Source of the DNA: JBFXCS01 sp050181915
GTDB lineage: Bacteria; Actinomycetota; Thermoleophilia; Miltoncostaeales; Miltoncostaeaceae
Assembly (NCBI GenBank): GCA_050181915.1
Contig: JBFXCS010000001.1
Location: forward strand, 496,001-560,000
DNA: 64,000 nucleotides
Direction of reading: 5' to 3'
A program made the translations under genes and the position numbers. The notes beneath the pieces were generated by a model. That model saw only the letters and a program-made list of their open reading frames with translations, was not told where the DNA came from and did not search any database. This document shows positions 55,159 to 63,620 of the stretch, piece by piece (position 1 is the stretch's first letter; each line of letters starts with the position of its first letter).

Positions 55159-55733
55159 TCGGCGGCCGATCGCCGGCGCCGCGCCGTCCAGCGCTCGAGC
55201 CGCGCGAGGTCGCGCTCGATGCGCGACAGGGGGACCTGGCAGCCCACGTTCCCCACGTTGGCGTACGACAGCAGGCGGTCCTCGTCCGCGCGCAGCGTCA
55301 TCCACTTCGCCAGCACGTCGTCGCCGCTCGGCAGCAGCGTCGCCCGGCCCTCCGCGTCGCGCTCGGGGAACTGCACGCAGTACTCGCGCACCGGCGCCAT
55401 CGACCGCGGCAGCAGGGCGACGATCGGCAGGTGGGGGTAGATGAGGTAGCGGTAGCGGGGCGAGGGGGGCCGGGCGCGGCCCGCCGGCCGCCGGCCCGTC
55501 GTGCAGATGAAGCCGAGGTCGCGGAACATCTCCCACTCGTCCTCGTTCACCACGGAGCGCAGCAGCGCGAGCGACCGGTGCTCCGCCTCGGCCGGCGGCA
55601 GCGGGGGCTCGGCCACCCACGAGCGGTCGGCGCGCCGCCGCGCCGGGGTGTCGCCGCGCCGCGTCGGCCGGGCCATGATCGCCCCGAGCGCGCCGAGCGT
55701 CACGACCAGCACCACGACGCCGAGGCCGCCCAC
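55065..55733 (-). CDS. Membrane-anchored protein of unknown function
   Basis: 222 residues from GTG 55733. A single membrane segment (GGLGVVVLVVTLGALGAIM) is followed by a basic linker and a soluble domain containing VVNEDEWEMFRDLGFICTTG, RYRYLIYPHLPIVALLP and KWMTLRADEDRLLSYANVGNVGC. The domain is not recognised. The C-terminal tail is Ala/Pro/Ser-rich and lies antisense to xseB. It is immediately downstream of the small gene 55734-55994, with no gap, so the pair is likely co-translated. Confidence 0.6.
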   Translation of the reverse strand: MGGLGVVVLVVTLGALGAIMARPTRRGDTPARRRADRSWVAEPPLPPAEAEHRSLALLRSVVNEDEWEMFRDLGFICTTGRRPAGRARPPSPRYRYLIYPHLPIVALLPRSMAPVREYCVQFPERDAEGRATLLPSGDDVLAKWMTLRADEDRLLSYANVGNVGCQVPLSRIERDLARLERWTARRRRSAADQKGGGDSPAAASGPAPASGSPSAVSSSIRF

Positions 55734-55994
55734 CTAGCGCTCCGGCGCGCCCCCGGCGGCCCGCGGCCAGAAGAGCACCCGGTCGGCGTCCTCCGGGATC
55801 TGGGCGAAGTCCGTGACCAGGAGCGCCTCGCGCCGCCCCGCGGCCGGGTCGGCGACCGGGACGGCCGCCCACATGCCCTGGTCGAGCTGCCGGCGGAACT
55901 CCCGCACCAGCCGGTCGCGGTCCGCCTCGGCGCGCGGGTCGCCCTCGGCGATGAGCGTCTCGCCGTAGCCGGGCATCATCCGAAGCAGGCGCAT
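55734..55994 (-). CDS. Small conserved-looking protein
   Basis: 86 residues from ATG 55994; TTG 56033 would add 13. The sequence RREALLVTDFAQIPEDADRVLFWPRAAGG resembles short hypothetical proteins of actinobacteria. It has no membrane segment or signal. Its stop directly adjoins the start of the membrane-anchored gene, so the two probably form an operon. Function unknown. Confidence 0.5.
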   Translation of the reverse strand: MRLLRMMPGYGETLIAEGDPRAEADRDRLVREFRRQLDQGMWAAVPVADPAAGRREALLVTDFAQIPEDADRVLFWPRAAGGAPER

Positions 55995-56083
55995 GGTCAG
56001 GCGGTTATACCGACCCCCTCCGTGCCGACGCAACGCCGCGGGCCCGACCCCCGTCGCCGGGCGCGCCGTGTGATAGCCCTGTG

Positions 56084-57244
56084 ATGCCCGTGCCGCACGA
56101 TCTCGCCTCGATACGCGCCCAGCTCCCGTCGCTGGCCGCGGACGTCTACCTCAACACGGGCGCGGCGGGGCCCCTCAGCAGGGCCGCCGCGGACGCGCTC
56201 GCGGCGTGGGCGGCCGACGCGTCGCGCCGGGCCCGCGGCAGCCTCAGCGCCTTCGACGACCTCGACCGGGAGGCGGAGGAGACCCGCGCCGCCGCCGGGC
56301 GCGTGGTGGGCGCGCCGGCCGATCGCATCGCCCTCACCGCCACCACGACGGGCGGCCTCAACGTGGTCGCCTGGGGCATCGACTGGCGCGCCGGCGACGA
56401 GATCGTCGTCGCGGCGCACGAGCACCCCGGCCTGAGCGTGCCCCTCGCGGTCATCGCGTCGCGCCACGGCGTCCGCGTGCGCATCGCCCCGATCGGCGAC
56501 GGCCGCGCCGACCTGGAGCGCGAGGTGGGTCTCCTGGCCGGGCCGCGGACGCGCCTGGTGGCCCTCTCGCACGTCTCCTGGACGACCGGCGCCGTGCTCG
56601 ACGTGGCCGGCGCGGCCCGAGCGGCGCGGCGCGTCGGGGCGCTGGTGCTGGTGGACGGGGCCCAGGCCGCGGGCGCGATCGCGGTCGATCCGGTCGCCCT
56701 CGGCGCGGACGCGTACGCCTTCCCGGCCCACAAGTGGCTGCTGGGCCCGGAGGGGCTCGGCGCCCTGTGGGTGTCGCGCGCGGCGCAGGAGCGCATCGCC
56801 CTGAGCGCCTCCGGCTACGAGACCGGCTCCGACCACCGCCCCGACGGCACCCTCACGGTGCACCGGGGGGCGCGCCGTTACGAGGTGTCGACGCCCCCGG
56901 CGGCCCTGCTGGGCGCCTGGTGCGCCTCCCTGGCGTGGCTGGAGGAGCTGGGCGCGGACTGGATCCACGCGCGCACCCGGCTCGTGCAGGGGAGGGCGCG
57001 CGAGGCGCTCTCGGCGATCCCCGGCGTGCGCGTCGTGACGCCGCCGGGACCGCAGGCCGGCCTGGTCGCCTTCGCGATCGACGGCCGCCCGCCGGAGGAG
57101 GCCTGCGCCGCGATCCTGGCCCACGGCGTCGTCGTGCGGCCGCTGCCGGACCCGCCCGGCCTGAGGGCCTCGGCGGGCTTCTTCACCGACGAGTCGGACA
57201 TCGCCCGTCTGGCGGGCGCCGTGTCGTCGGTTGCCGCCTGCTAG
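56084..57244 (+). CDS. Class V aminotransferase, cysteine-desulfurase-like
   Basis: 386 residues from ATG 56084; GTG 56081 is possible. VYLNTGAAGPLSRAAADAL, TATTTGGLNVVAWGIDW, AHEHPGLSVPL, VDGAQAAGAIAVD (PLP Asp), FPAHKWLLGPEGLGALWV (PLP Lys) place it with the SufS/EgtE-like or isopenicillin-epimerase-like group. The Cys of the SufS active loop is not evident, so desulfurase activity is doubtful. It is followed 11 nt later by murA. The substrate is unknown. Confidence 0.82.
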   Translation: MPVPHDLASIRAQLPSLAADVYLNTGAAGPLSRAAADALAAWAADASRRARGSLSAFDDLDREAEETRAAAGRVVGAPADRIALTATTTGGLNVVAWGIDWRAGDEIVVAAHEHPGLSVPLAVIASRHGVRVRIAPIGDGRADLEREVGLLAGPRTRLVALSHVSWTTGAVLDVAGAARAARRVGALVLVDGAQAAGAIAVDPVALGADAYAFPAHKWLLGPEGLGALWVSRAAQERIALSASGYETGSDHRPDGTLTVHRGARRYEVSTPPAALLGAWCASLAWLEELGADWIHARTRLVQGRAREALSAIPGVRVVTPPGPQAGLVAFAIDGRPPEEACAAILAHGVVVRPLPDPPGLRASAGFFTDESDIARLAGAVSSVAAC

Positions 57245-57255
57245 CGTCCGGTCAC

Positions 57256-58542
57256 GTGAGTCAGGACAGGCTGGTCATCAGAGGGGGCCGAGCACTGTCC
57301 GGCACCGTCGTGCCGAGCGGCAACAAGAACGCCGCGCTGCCGATCCTCGCCGCATGCCTTCTCACCGATGAGGAGGTCGTGCTCGAGAACGTGCCGGACA
57401 TCCTCGACGTCCACGTCATGCTGGCGCTGCTGGACGACCTGGGCGTCAGCGTGCGCGACGAGGGGCCGAACGGGCTCGCCCTGCGCGCCGACCGGGTGCG
57501 CACCACCCACCTCGACCCCGACCTCTGCCGGCGCCTGCGCGCCTCGCTGCTGCTCGCCGGGCCGCTGCTGGCGCGCTGCGGCGCCGTCGAGCTGCCCCCC
57601 GCCGGCGGCGACTTCATCGGGCGCCGCCGCATCGACACCCACTTCCTGGGCTTCCGCGCTCTGGGCGCGGAGGTCGAGGCCGGCCGCACCTACCGCCTCA
57701 GCCACGGCGGGCTGCACGGCGCCGAGATCTTCCTCGACGAGGCGTCGGTCACCGCGACCGAGAACGTGCTGTGCGCCGCGGTGCTCGCGCCCGGCCGCAC
57801 GGTGATCCTGAACGCCGCCGGCGAGCCGCACGTGCAGGACCTGGCCCGCTTCCTGGTCGAGCTGGGCGCCCGGATCGACGGCATCGGCACCAACCGGCTG
57901 ATCATCGACGGCGTCGACCGCCTGCACGGCGGGCGCTTCCGCATCGGACCCGACCACATCGAGATCGCCTCGTTCGTGGGCCTGGGCGCCATCACCGGCT
58001 CGGACCTCACGATCGCGGACGTCCGCGCCGAGGACCTGCGCATGATCAACCTCACCTTCGAGCGGCTCGGCATCCGGGTCGACGTCGAGGGCGACACGCT
58101 GCGCGTGCCGCCCGACCAGGAGCTGCGCGTGGTGGCCGACGAGGGCGACGCCATCCCGAAGATCGACGACGGCATCTGGCCGGCCTTCCCCGCCGACCTC
58201 ACGAGCATCGCCGTCGCCGTCGCCACCCAGACCGACGGCACGGTGATGATCTTCGAGAAGATGTTCGAGAACCGGCTGGTCTTCGTCGACAAGCTGGTGG
58301 GGATGGGCGCGCGCATCGTGGTCTGCGACCCCCACCGGGTCGTGGTGAGCGGGCGGGCGCAGCTCTACGGGGAGCGGCTGGAGAGCCCCGACATCCGCGC
58401 CGGCATGGCGATGCTGATCGCCAGCCTGGCGGCGCAGGGCGTGAGCGTGATCGGCAACGTGGGCCAGATCGACCGGGGCTACGAGCGGATCGACGAGCGC
58501 CTGCGCGAGCTCGGCGCGGAGATCGAGCGCGTCCGTGAGTGA
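57256..58542 (+). CDS. murA: UDP-N-acetylglucosamine 1-carboxyvinyltransferase, Cys-to-Asp variant
   Basis: 428 residues from GTG 57256; TAGCGT at 57242-57247 precedes it. First committed step of peptidoglycan synthesis: transfer of enolpyruvate from PEP to UDP-GlcNAc. Seen: PSGNKNAALPILAACLL (Lys24), RRLRASLLLAGPLLARCG and GGDFIGRRRIDTHF. The residue that is Cys115 in E. coli is Asp119 (codon GAC, 57610-57612), the change known to confer natural fosfomycin resistance in Mycobacterium and Chlamydia. The C-terminal half (GIWPAFPADLTS, FENRLVFVDKLVGMGA) is normal. The stop overlaps hisZ by eight bases. Confidence 0.96.
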   Translation: MSQDRLVIRGGRALSGTVVPSGNKNAALPILAACLLTDEEVVLENVPDILDVHVMLALLDDLGVSVRDEGPNGLALRADRVRTTHLDPDLCRRLRASLLLAGPLLARCGAVELPPAGGDFIGRRRIDTHFLGFRALGAEVEAGRTYRLSHGGLHGAEIFLDEASVTATENVLCAAVLAPGRTVILNAAGEPHVQDLARFLVELGARIDGIGTNRLIIDGVDRLHGGRFRIGPDHIEIASFVGLGAITGSDLTIADVRAEDLRMINLTFERLGIRVDVEGDTLRVPPDQELRVVADEGDAIPKIDDGIWPAFPADLTSIAVAVATQTDGTVMIFEKMFENRLVFVDKLVGMGARIVVCDPHRVVVSGRAQLYGERLESPDIRAGMAMLIASLAAQGVSVIGNVGQIDRGYERIDERLRELGAEIERVRE

Positions 58543-59767
58543 CCTGCCGCCGGCCGCTCTGCCGGCCGGGGCGAAGGACGTCCTGGCGGTGGAGGCGCAC
58601 GAGCTCCGCGCGGTGGAGGGGGCGCTCGGCGAGCGCTTCCGCCGCTTCGGCTACCGCGAGGTGATGACCCCGGTGCTGGAGTTCGAGGAGGTCGTCGACC
58701 GGGCGGGCGAGGGGCGCGACGGCGCCGCCTTCCGGCTCTTCGACGACCACGGACGGGTGCTGGTGCTGCGGCCGGACCTCACGATCCCCGTCGCCCGCCT
58801 GGTGGCGACCCGCATGGCGGACCACCCCGGGCCGGTGCGCGTGTCGTACGTGGCCCGCGTCTTCCGGCCCGTGCCGGTGGGGCGGCCGCGCAGCTCCGAG
58901 CAGCGCCAGGCCGGGGTGGAGCTGGTGGGCGCCGACGGCCCCGGCGCGGACGCCGAGATCCTGGCGCTGCTGGTCGAGAGCCTGCGCGCCGCGGGTCTGG
59001 CGGAGCTGCGGGTCGGCATCGCCGACGTCTCGCTCACCGCCGCGGTGCTGGACGGCGCCGGCGTCGCGGCCGGCGCGCGCGGGGCCCTGATCGCCGCGCT
59101 CGCCGGCCGCGACCTCGTCGAGTGGCGCCGCCTGGCCCGGGAGGCCGCGCCCGCGGGCGCGGCCGGCGACCTGCTGGCCCGGCTTCCGTCGCTGCACGGC
59201 GGCGCCGGGCTGCTGGACGAGGTGGCCGCCGCGATCCCGGCGGCCGCCGACGCCTGCGCCCGCCTGCGGTCGACCCTCGACCTCGCCGCGGCCCGCGGCG
59301 CGGGCGGGGCCCTGATGCTCGACCTCAGCGTGCTGCGGCCCTGGAGCTACTACTCCGGCATCGTCTTCGAGGCCTCGGCGCCCGGCGTCGGCGAGCCGAT
59401 CGCCATGGGCGGCCGCTACGACGGCCTCGGGGCCCGCTTCGGCAGGTCGCGGCCGGCGGTGGGGCTCGCCATCACGCTCGACCTGCTCCACCGCGCGCTG
59501 CGCGCCGGCGACGGCCCCGCCGGCGCGCCGCGCGACGGCATCGTGCTGGCCGGCGGCCTGGACGGCGAGGCGGAGGCGGCCGGCGCCGCCCGCGCCGCCG
59601 GGCTGGCCGTGATCGCGGTCGGCGAGGGGGAGGGCGAGGCCGAGCGCGTCGCGGAGGCCGACGGCTGGCGCTGGGTGGCGCGCCGCGCCGGCGACGGGTT
59701 CGACGTGACCGACCGGGCGGCCGGCACCACCGCGCGGCTGGCCGCGCTGGAGGAGGTGGCGCGATGA
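58535..59767 (+). CDS. hisZ: ATP phosphoribosyltransferase regulatory subunit
   Basis: 410 residues from GTG 58535. It is a class II HisRS paralogue: FRRFGYREVMTPVLEFEEVV (motif 1), LRPDLTIPVARLVATR, FRPVPVGRPRSSEQRQAGVELVGAD (motif 2) and AMGGRYDGLGARFGRSRPAVGLAI (motif 3). Unlike true HisRS it lacks an anticodon-binding domain and it precedes a short HisG, which needs it for activity and histidine feedback. It overlaps murA by eight bases and hisG by four, so murA may feed transcription into the his operon. Confidence 0.92.
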   Translation: MSDLPPAALPAGAKDVLAVEAHELRAVEGALGERFRRFGYREVMTPVLEFEEVVDRAGEGRDGAAFRLFDDHGRVLVLRPDLTIPVARLVATRMADHPGPVRVSYVARVFRPVPVGRPRSSEQRQAGVELVGADGPGADAEILALLVESLRAAGLAELRVGIADVSLTAAVLDGAGVAAGARGALIAALAGRDLVEWRRLAREAAPAGAAGDLLARLPSLHGGAGLLDEVAAAIPAAADACARLRSTLDLAAARGAGGALMLDLSVLRPWSYYSGIVFEASAPGVGEPIAMGGRYDGLGARFGRSRPAVGLAITLDLLHRALRAGDGPAGAPRDGIVLAGGLDGEAEAAGAARAAGLAVIAVGEGEGEAERVAEADGWRWVARRAGDGFDVTDRAAGTTARLAALEEVAR

Positions 59768-60393
59768 GGATCTGCGTGCCCCTGGGCGCCCTCTTCGGCG
59801 AGGCGGTCGACGCCCTCGCCGCCGCCGGCCTCGACGTGTCGCCGCTGCGCGACGCCGGCCGGCGCCTGATCGTCGAGGGCTCCGACGGCATCACCTTCAT
59901 CACCACCCGCCCCAGCGACGTCCCCACCTACGTCGAGAGCGGCGCCGCCGACATCGGCATCTCGGGGCGCGACACGCTCGAGGAGCGCGCCCCCGACGTG
60001 TACGAGCTGCTCGACCTGGGCTTCGGCCACTGCCGCATGGTGTACGCCACCGAGGCGGGGGAGGACCCCACCCCGGCGGCGCTCGAGCACCTGGGCGTGG
60101 TGCGGGTGGCGACCAAGTACCCGCTCATCGCGGCCGCCCACTTCACGTCGACCGGCCGCCAGGCCGAGGTGGTGAAGGTGAACGGATCGGTCGAGCTGGC
60201 GCCGCTGGTGGGGCTCGCCCACGGCATCGTCGACCTGGTGGCGACCGGGCGGACGCTGCGCGAGAACGGGCTGGTCGAGCGCGAGGAGATCTTCCACTCG
60301 TCGGCCCGCCTGATCGCCAACCGGGTCAGTCGGACGCTGCAGGCCGAGCGCATCGACCGCCTGGTGGAGCGACTGGCGCCGGAGGGCTCGTGA
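59764..60393 (+). CDS. hisG: ATP phosphoribosyltransferase catalytic subunit, short form
   Basis: 209 residues, lacking the C-terminal regulatory domain of long HisG. It adds PRPP to ATP, the first step of histidine synthesis. RICVPLGALFGEAVDAL, FITTRPSDVPTYVESGAADIGISGRD, DLGFGHCRMVYAT, RVATKYPLIAAAHF and the PRPP-site GIVDLVATGRTLRENGL are present. The short form functions as an octamer with HisZ, encoded just upstream. Confidence 0.96.
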   Translation: MRICVPLGALFGEAVDALAAAGLDVSPLRDAGRRLIVEGSDGITFITTRPSDVPTYVESGAADIGISGRDTLEERAPDVYELLDLGFGHCRMVYATEAGEDPTPAALEHLGVVRVATKYPLIAAAHFTSTGRQAEVVKVNGSVELAPLVGLAHGIVDLVATGRTLRENGLVEREEIFHSSARLIANRVSRTLQAERIDRLVERLAPEGS

Positions 60394-61655
60394 GCGGCGC
60401 CCGCCGGGTGGGCCTCGGCGCGGGCGACGACCTCGCGGCGCTGGCGGCCGAGCTGCGCCCGCCGGTGGACGCCGGCACCGTCGCCGCCGACGTCGCGGCG
60501 ATCGTCGCCGACGTGCGACGCCGCGGCGACGCCGCGCTGGTCGAGGCCACCCGCCGCTTCGACTGCCCCGACTTCGCCGAGGAGCGGCTGCGCGTGGCGC
60601 CGGCCGAGCTGGCAGCGGCGCTCGACGAGCTCGACCCGGCCCTGCGGACGGCCATCGTCACCGCCGCCGCGCAGGTGCGCGAGCTGGCGGAGGCCCTGCT
60701 GCCCGACGACCGCCACGTGACCCTGCCCTTCGGCCAGCGCATCGGCGTGCGGCAGGTGCCGGTCGACGCGGCCGCCTGCTACGTGCCGGGGGGGCGGGCG
60801 CCGTACCCGTCGAGCCTGGTGATGGGGGTCGTGCCCGCCCAGGTCGCCGGCGTCGGGCGCGTCGTGGTGGCCAGCCCGCCCGGGGCCGACGGCCGGCCCG
60901 CGCCCGTGATCCTGGCCACCGCGGCTCTGCTGGGCGTCGACGAGGTGTACGCCGCCGGCGGCGCGGGGGCGATCGCCGCCCTCGCCCACGGCACGGAGAC
61001 GATCGCCCCGGTGGCCGTCATCGTGGGCCCGGGCAGCCCCTGGGTGCAGGAGGCCAAGCGCCAGGTGGTCGGCACCGTCGGCATCGACGGCGTCGCGGGG
61101 CCCAGCGAGGTGCTGATCCTGGCCGACGCCTCGGCCGATCCGCGCGCCGTCGCCCTCGACCTCCTGGCTCAGGCGGAGCACGGCGCCGACTCGCCGGCCG
61201 TGCTCGCGAGCGACGATCCCGAGGTGATCGCGTCGGTGGCGGCGGCTCTGGCGGTTCTGCCGGCCGCCGCCGGTCCCATCGCCCTTGTGCGGTGTGCCAG
61301 CATGGATCTCGCCGTCGACCTGGCGGAGGCGTTCGCCCCCGAGCACCTGGAGATCGCGACCCGCGACGCCGGGGACCTGGCCGCGCGCATCACCCGCGCG
61401 GGGGCCGTCTTCACCGGGCCGAACTGCGCAACGGCCTTCGGCGACTACGTCGCGGGCTCCAATCACGTACTGCCCACCGGGGGCGCGGCGCGTCACGCAT
61501 CGGCCCTCGGGCCCACCACGTTCCTGCGGAGGATGTCCGTGGTCGAGATGACCGACGAGGCCGTCGAGGCGCTCACCCCCCACCTGGCCACGCTGGCCGA
61601 CGCGGAGGGGTTCCCGCTGCACCGCGCCTCGGCCGAGGCGCGGAGGCGGGCATGA
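60390..61655 (+). CDS. hisD: Histidinol dehydrogenase
   Basis: 421 residues from GTG 60390 (four-base overlap with hisG). Oxidises histidinol to histidine with two NAD. Seen: VPGGRAPYPSSLVMGVVPAQVAG, VGPGSPWVQEAKRQVVGTVGIDGVAGPSEVLILAD, LAQAEHGADSPAVLAS, EHLEIATRDAGDLA and NCATAFGDYVAGSNHVLPTGGAARHASALGP, which contain the catalytic and zinc residues. Length and order are typical. Confidence 0.97.
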   Translation: MSGARRVGLGAGDDLAALAAELRPPVDAGTVAADVAAIVADVRRRGDAALVEATRRFDCPDFAEERLRVAPAELAAALDELDPALRTAIVTAAAQVRELAEALLPDDRHVTLPFGQRIGVRQVPVDAAACYVPGGRAPYPSSLVMGVVPAQVAGVGRVVVASPPGADGRPAPVILATAALLGVDEVYAAGGAGAIAALAHGTETIAPVAVIVGPGSPWVQEAKRQVVGTVGIDGVAGPSEVLILADASADPRAVALDLLAQAEHGADSPAVLASDDPEVIASVAAALAVLPAAAGPIALVRCASMDLAVDLAEAFAPEHLEIATRDAGDLAARITRAGAVFTGPNCATAFGDYVAGSNHVLPTGGAARHASALGPTTFLRRMSVVEMTDEAVEALTPHLATLADAEGFPLHRASAEARRRA

Positions 61656-62239
61656 GCAGGGTGGGGGAGTCCCGCCGGGCGACCGGCGAGACCGACGTGC
61701 GCGCGCGGGTGGACCTCGACGGATCGGGCGTCGCGGCGGTCGGCACCGGCGTCGGCTTCTTCGACCACATGCTCACCCTGCTGGCGCGCCACTCGCTGAT
61801 CGACATCGAGGTGGACGCGCGCGGCGACCTGGAGACCGGCAGCCACCACACCGTGGAGGACGTCGGCATCACGCTGGGCCAGGCGCTCGACGCCGCCCTG
61901 GGCGACCGCTCGGGCATCGAGCGCTACGGCGAGGCGACGGTGCCGATGGACGAGGTGCTGGCGCAGGCGGTCATCGACATCTCGGGACGCCCCTTCGCGG
62001 CGATCGACCTGCCCGTCCCGGACCTCGTGATCGGCGGGTTCGAGACCGAGCTGGCGGGCGAGTTCTTCCGCGGGCTGGCCAACCACGCCGGGCTCACCCT
62101 GCACCTGCGCCTGCTGGCGCCGGGGGGCACCCACCACGTCATCGAGGGCGGCTTCAAGGCCGTGGCCCGCGCGCTGCGGGTCGCCGTGGCCCGGAACCCG
62201 CGCGTCACCGGCGTGCCGAGCACCAAGGGGGCGCTGTGA
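61652..62239 (+). CDS. hisB: Imidazoleglycerol-phosphate dehydratase
   Basis: 195 residues; monofunctional, without a histidinol-phosphatase domain. The Mn-binding motifs are GFFDHMLTLLARHS, GSHHTVEDVGITLGQAL, FFRGLANHAGLTLHLRL and THHVIEGGFKAVARAL. It overlaps hisD by four bases. In most actinobacteria hisC lies between hisD and hisB; here it is absent from that place, so the aminotransferase and the phosphatase must be encoded elsewhere. Confidence 0.97.
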   Translation: MSRVGESRRATGETDVRARVDLDGSGVAAVGTGVGFFDHMLTLLARHSLIDIEVDARGDLETGSHHTVEDVGITLGQALDAALGDRSGIERYGEATVPMDEVLAQAVIDISGRPFAAIDLPVPDLVIGGFETELAGEFFRGLANHAGLTLHLRLLAPGGTHHVIEGGFKAVARALRVAVARNPRVTGVPSTKGAL

Positions 62240-62880
62240 CCCCGCGCCTGGCCGTGATCGACTACGAGATGAGCAACCTGCGCAGCGCCACCAAGGCCCT
62301 CGAGCGGCTGGGCGCCGAGGTGCGGGTGGTGGGCGAGCCCGCCGGCGTGGCCGGGGCCGACGCCGTCGTGCTGCCCGGGGTCGGCCACTTCGGCGAGGCG
62401 ATGCGCCGCATCCGCGAGCGCGGGCTGGATCGCGCCGTGATCGGCGCCGCCGAGTCCGGCACGCCGGTGCTGGGCATCTGCCTGGGCCTGCAGCTGCTGT
62501 TCGCCGAGAGCGAGGAGAGCCCGGGCGTGGCGGGCCTGGGCCTGCTCGCCGGCGCGGTGCGCCGCCTGCGCACCGAGCGGAAGCTGCCGCACATCGGCTG
62601 GAGCACCGTCGCCTGGGCGCCGTCGGCGGCGATCGGCACCGACGCCGACGCCGCCGAGCGGACCTACTACTTCGTCCACTCGTTCGGCTGCGAGCCCGAG
62701 GACCCCGACCTGGTGCTGGGCCGCGCCGACCACGGCGTCGCCTTCTGCGCCTCGGCGGGCCGCGGCGACGTGCAGGGCGTGCAGTTCCACCCCGAGAAGT
62801 CGAGCGCCGCGGGCCTGGCGCTGCTCGGGCGGTGGCTGGCGGGCGTGCGCGAGCGGACGGGCGCGGGGTCGGCGGCATGA
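62236..62880 (+). CDS. hisH: Imidazole glycerol phosphate synthase, glutaminase subunit
   Basis: 214 residues from GTG 62236. The class I amidotransferase triad is visible: nucleophile Cys82 in VLGICLGLQLLF, and His/Glu in VQFHPEKSS. The start VIDYEMSNLRSATKALERLG is characteristic of HisH. It supplies ammonia to HisF, encoded two genes downstream; hisA lies between, the usual H-A-F order. It overlaps both neighbours by four bases. Confidence 0.96.
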   Translation: MTPRLAVIDYEMSNLRSATKALERLGAEVRVVGEPAGVAGADAVVLPGVGHFGEAMRRIRERGLDRAVIGAAESGTPVLGICLGLQLLFAESEESPGVAGLGLLAGAVRRLRTERKLPHIGWSTVAWAPSAAIGTDADAAERTYYFVHSFGCEPEDPDLVLGRADHGVAFCASAGRGDVQGVQFHPEKSSAAGLALLGRWLAGVRERTGAGSAA

Positions 62881-63620
62881 TCACCCTCTACCCGGCCATC
62901 GACCTGAAGGACGGGCGCGCGGTGCGCCTGCGCCAGGGCGACTTCGACCAGGCGACGGTGTTCAGCGACGACCCGGTCGCGCAGGCGCGGATCTTCGCCG
63001 AGCAGGGCGCCGAGTCGCTGCACGTCGTCGATCTCGACGGCGCCCGCGACGGCCAGCCGGCGCACGCGGCGCTGGTGGCCAGCATCGCGGCCACCTTCCC
63101 CGGCACGGTCCACTTCGGCGGCGGGCTGCGCTCGCGCCCCGCCATCGAGACCGCCATCGCCACGGGCGTCGACCGCGTGGTCGTCGGCACCGCCGTGATC
63201 GACGACGCGGATCTGCTGACGTGGGCGATCGACCGGCTCGGCGACCGCCTGGTGATCGCCCTCGACGCCCGCCAGGGCATGGTGGCGACGCACGGCTGGA
63301 CCCAGGTGTCCGACCGCAACGCGGTCCACGTCGCCGAGGAGCTGCTGTCGACCGGCGTGCGCCACCTGCTCTACACGGACATCGGCCGCGACGGCACCCT
63401 GGGCGGCCCGAACCTGCAGGCCCTGCGCGACGTCGCGCGCGCGGTGCCGCCGGTGAAGGTGATCGCCTCGGGCGGCGTCTCGTCGCTCGACGACCTGCGC
63501 CGCATCCGCGACCTGGGCCGGCCGAACCTGGCCGGCGTGATCGTGGGCCGCGCGCTCTACGAGGGGCGCTTCGACGTGGGCGACGCGCTCGACGTGCTGC
63601 GGGCGGGGAGCCCGGCGTGA
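62877..63620 (+). CDS. hisA: Phosphoribosyl-formimino-AICAR isomerase
   Basis: 247 residues. A (beta/alpha)8 barrel with catalytic Asp9 in YPAIDLKDGRAVRLRQGDF and a second Asp in LLYTDIGRDGTLGGPN; phosphate loops HFGGGLRS and VIASGGVSSLDDLR. In many actinobacteria the same enzyme also serves tryptophan synthesis as PriA. No trpF is in view, and the PriA-specific loops could not be checked by eye, so bifunctionality remains possible. Confidence 0.93.
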   Translation: MITLYPAIDLKDGRAVRLRQGDFDQATVFSDDPVAQARIFAEQGAESLHVVDLDGARDGQPAHAALVASIAATFPGTVHFGGGLRSRPAIETAIATGVDRVVVGTAVIDDADLLTWAIDRLGDRLVIALDARQGMVATHGWTQVSDRNAVHVAEELLSTGVRHLLYTDIGRDGTLGGPNLQALRDVARAVPPVKVIASGGVSSLDDLRRIRDLGRPNLAGVIVGRALYEGRFDVGDALDVLRAGSPA

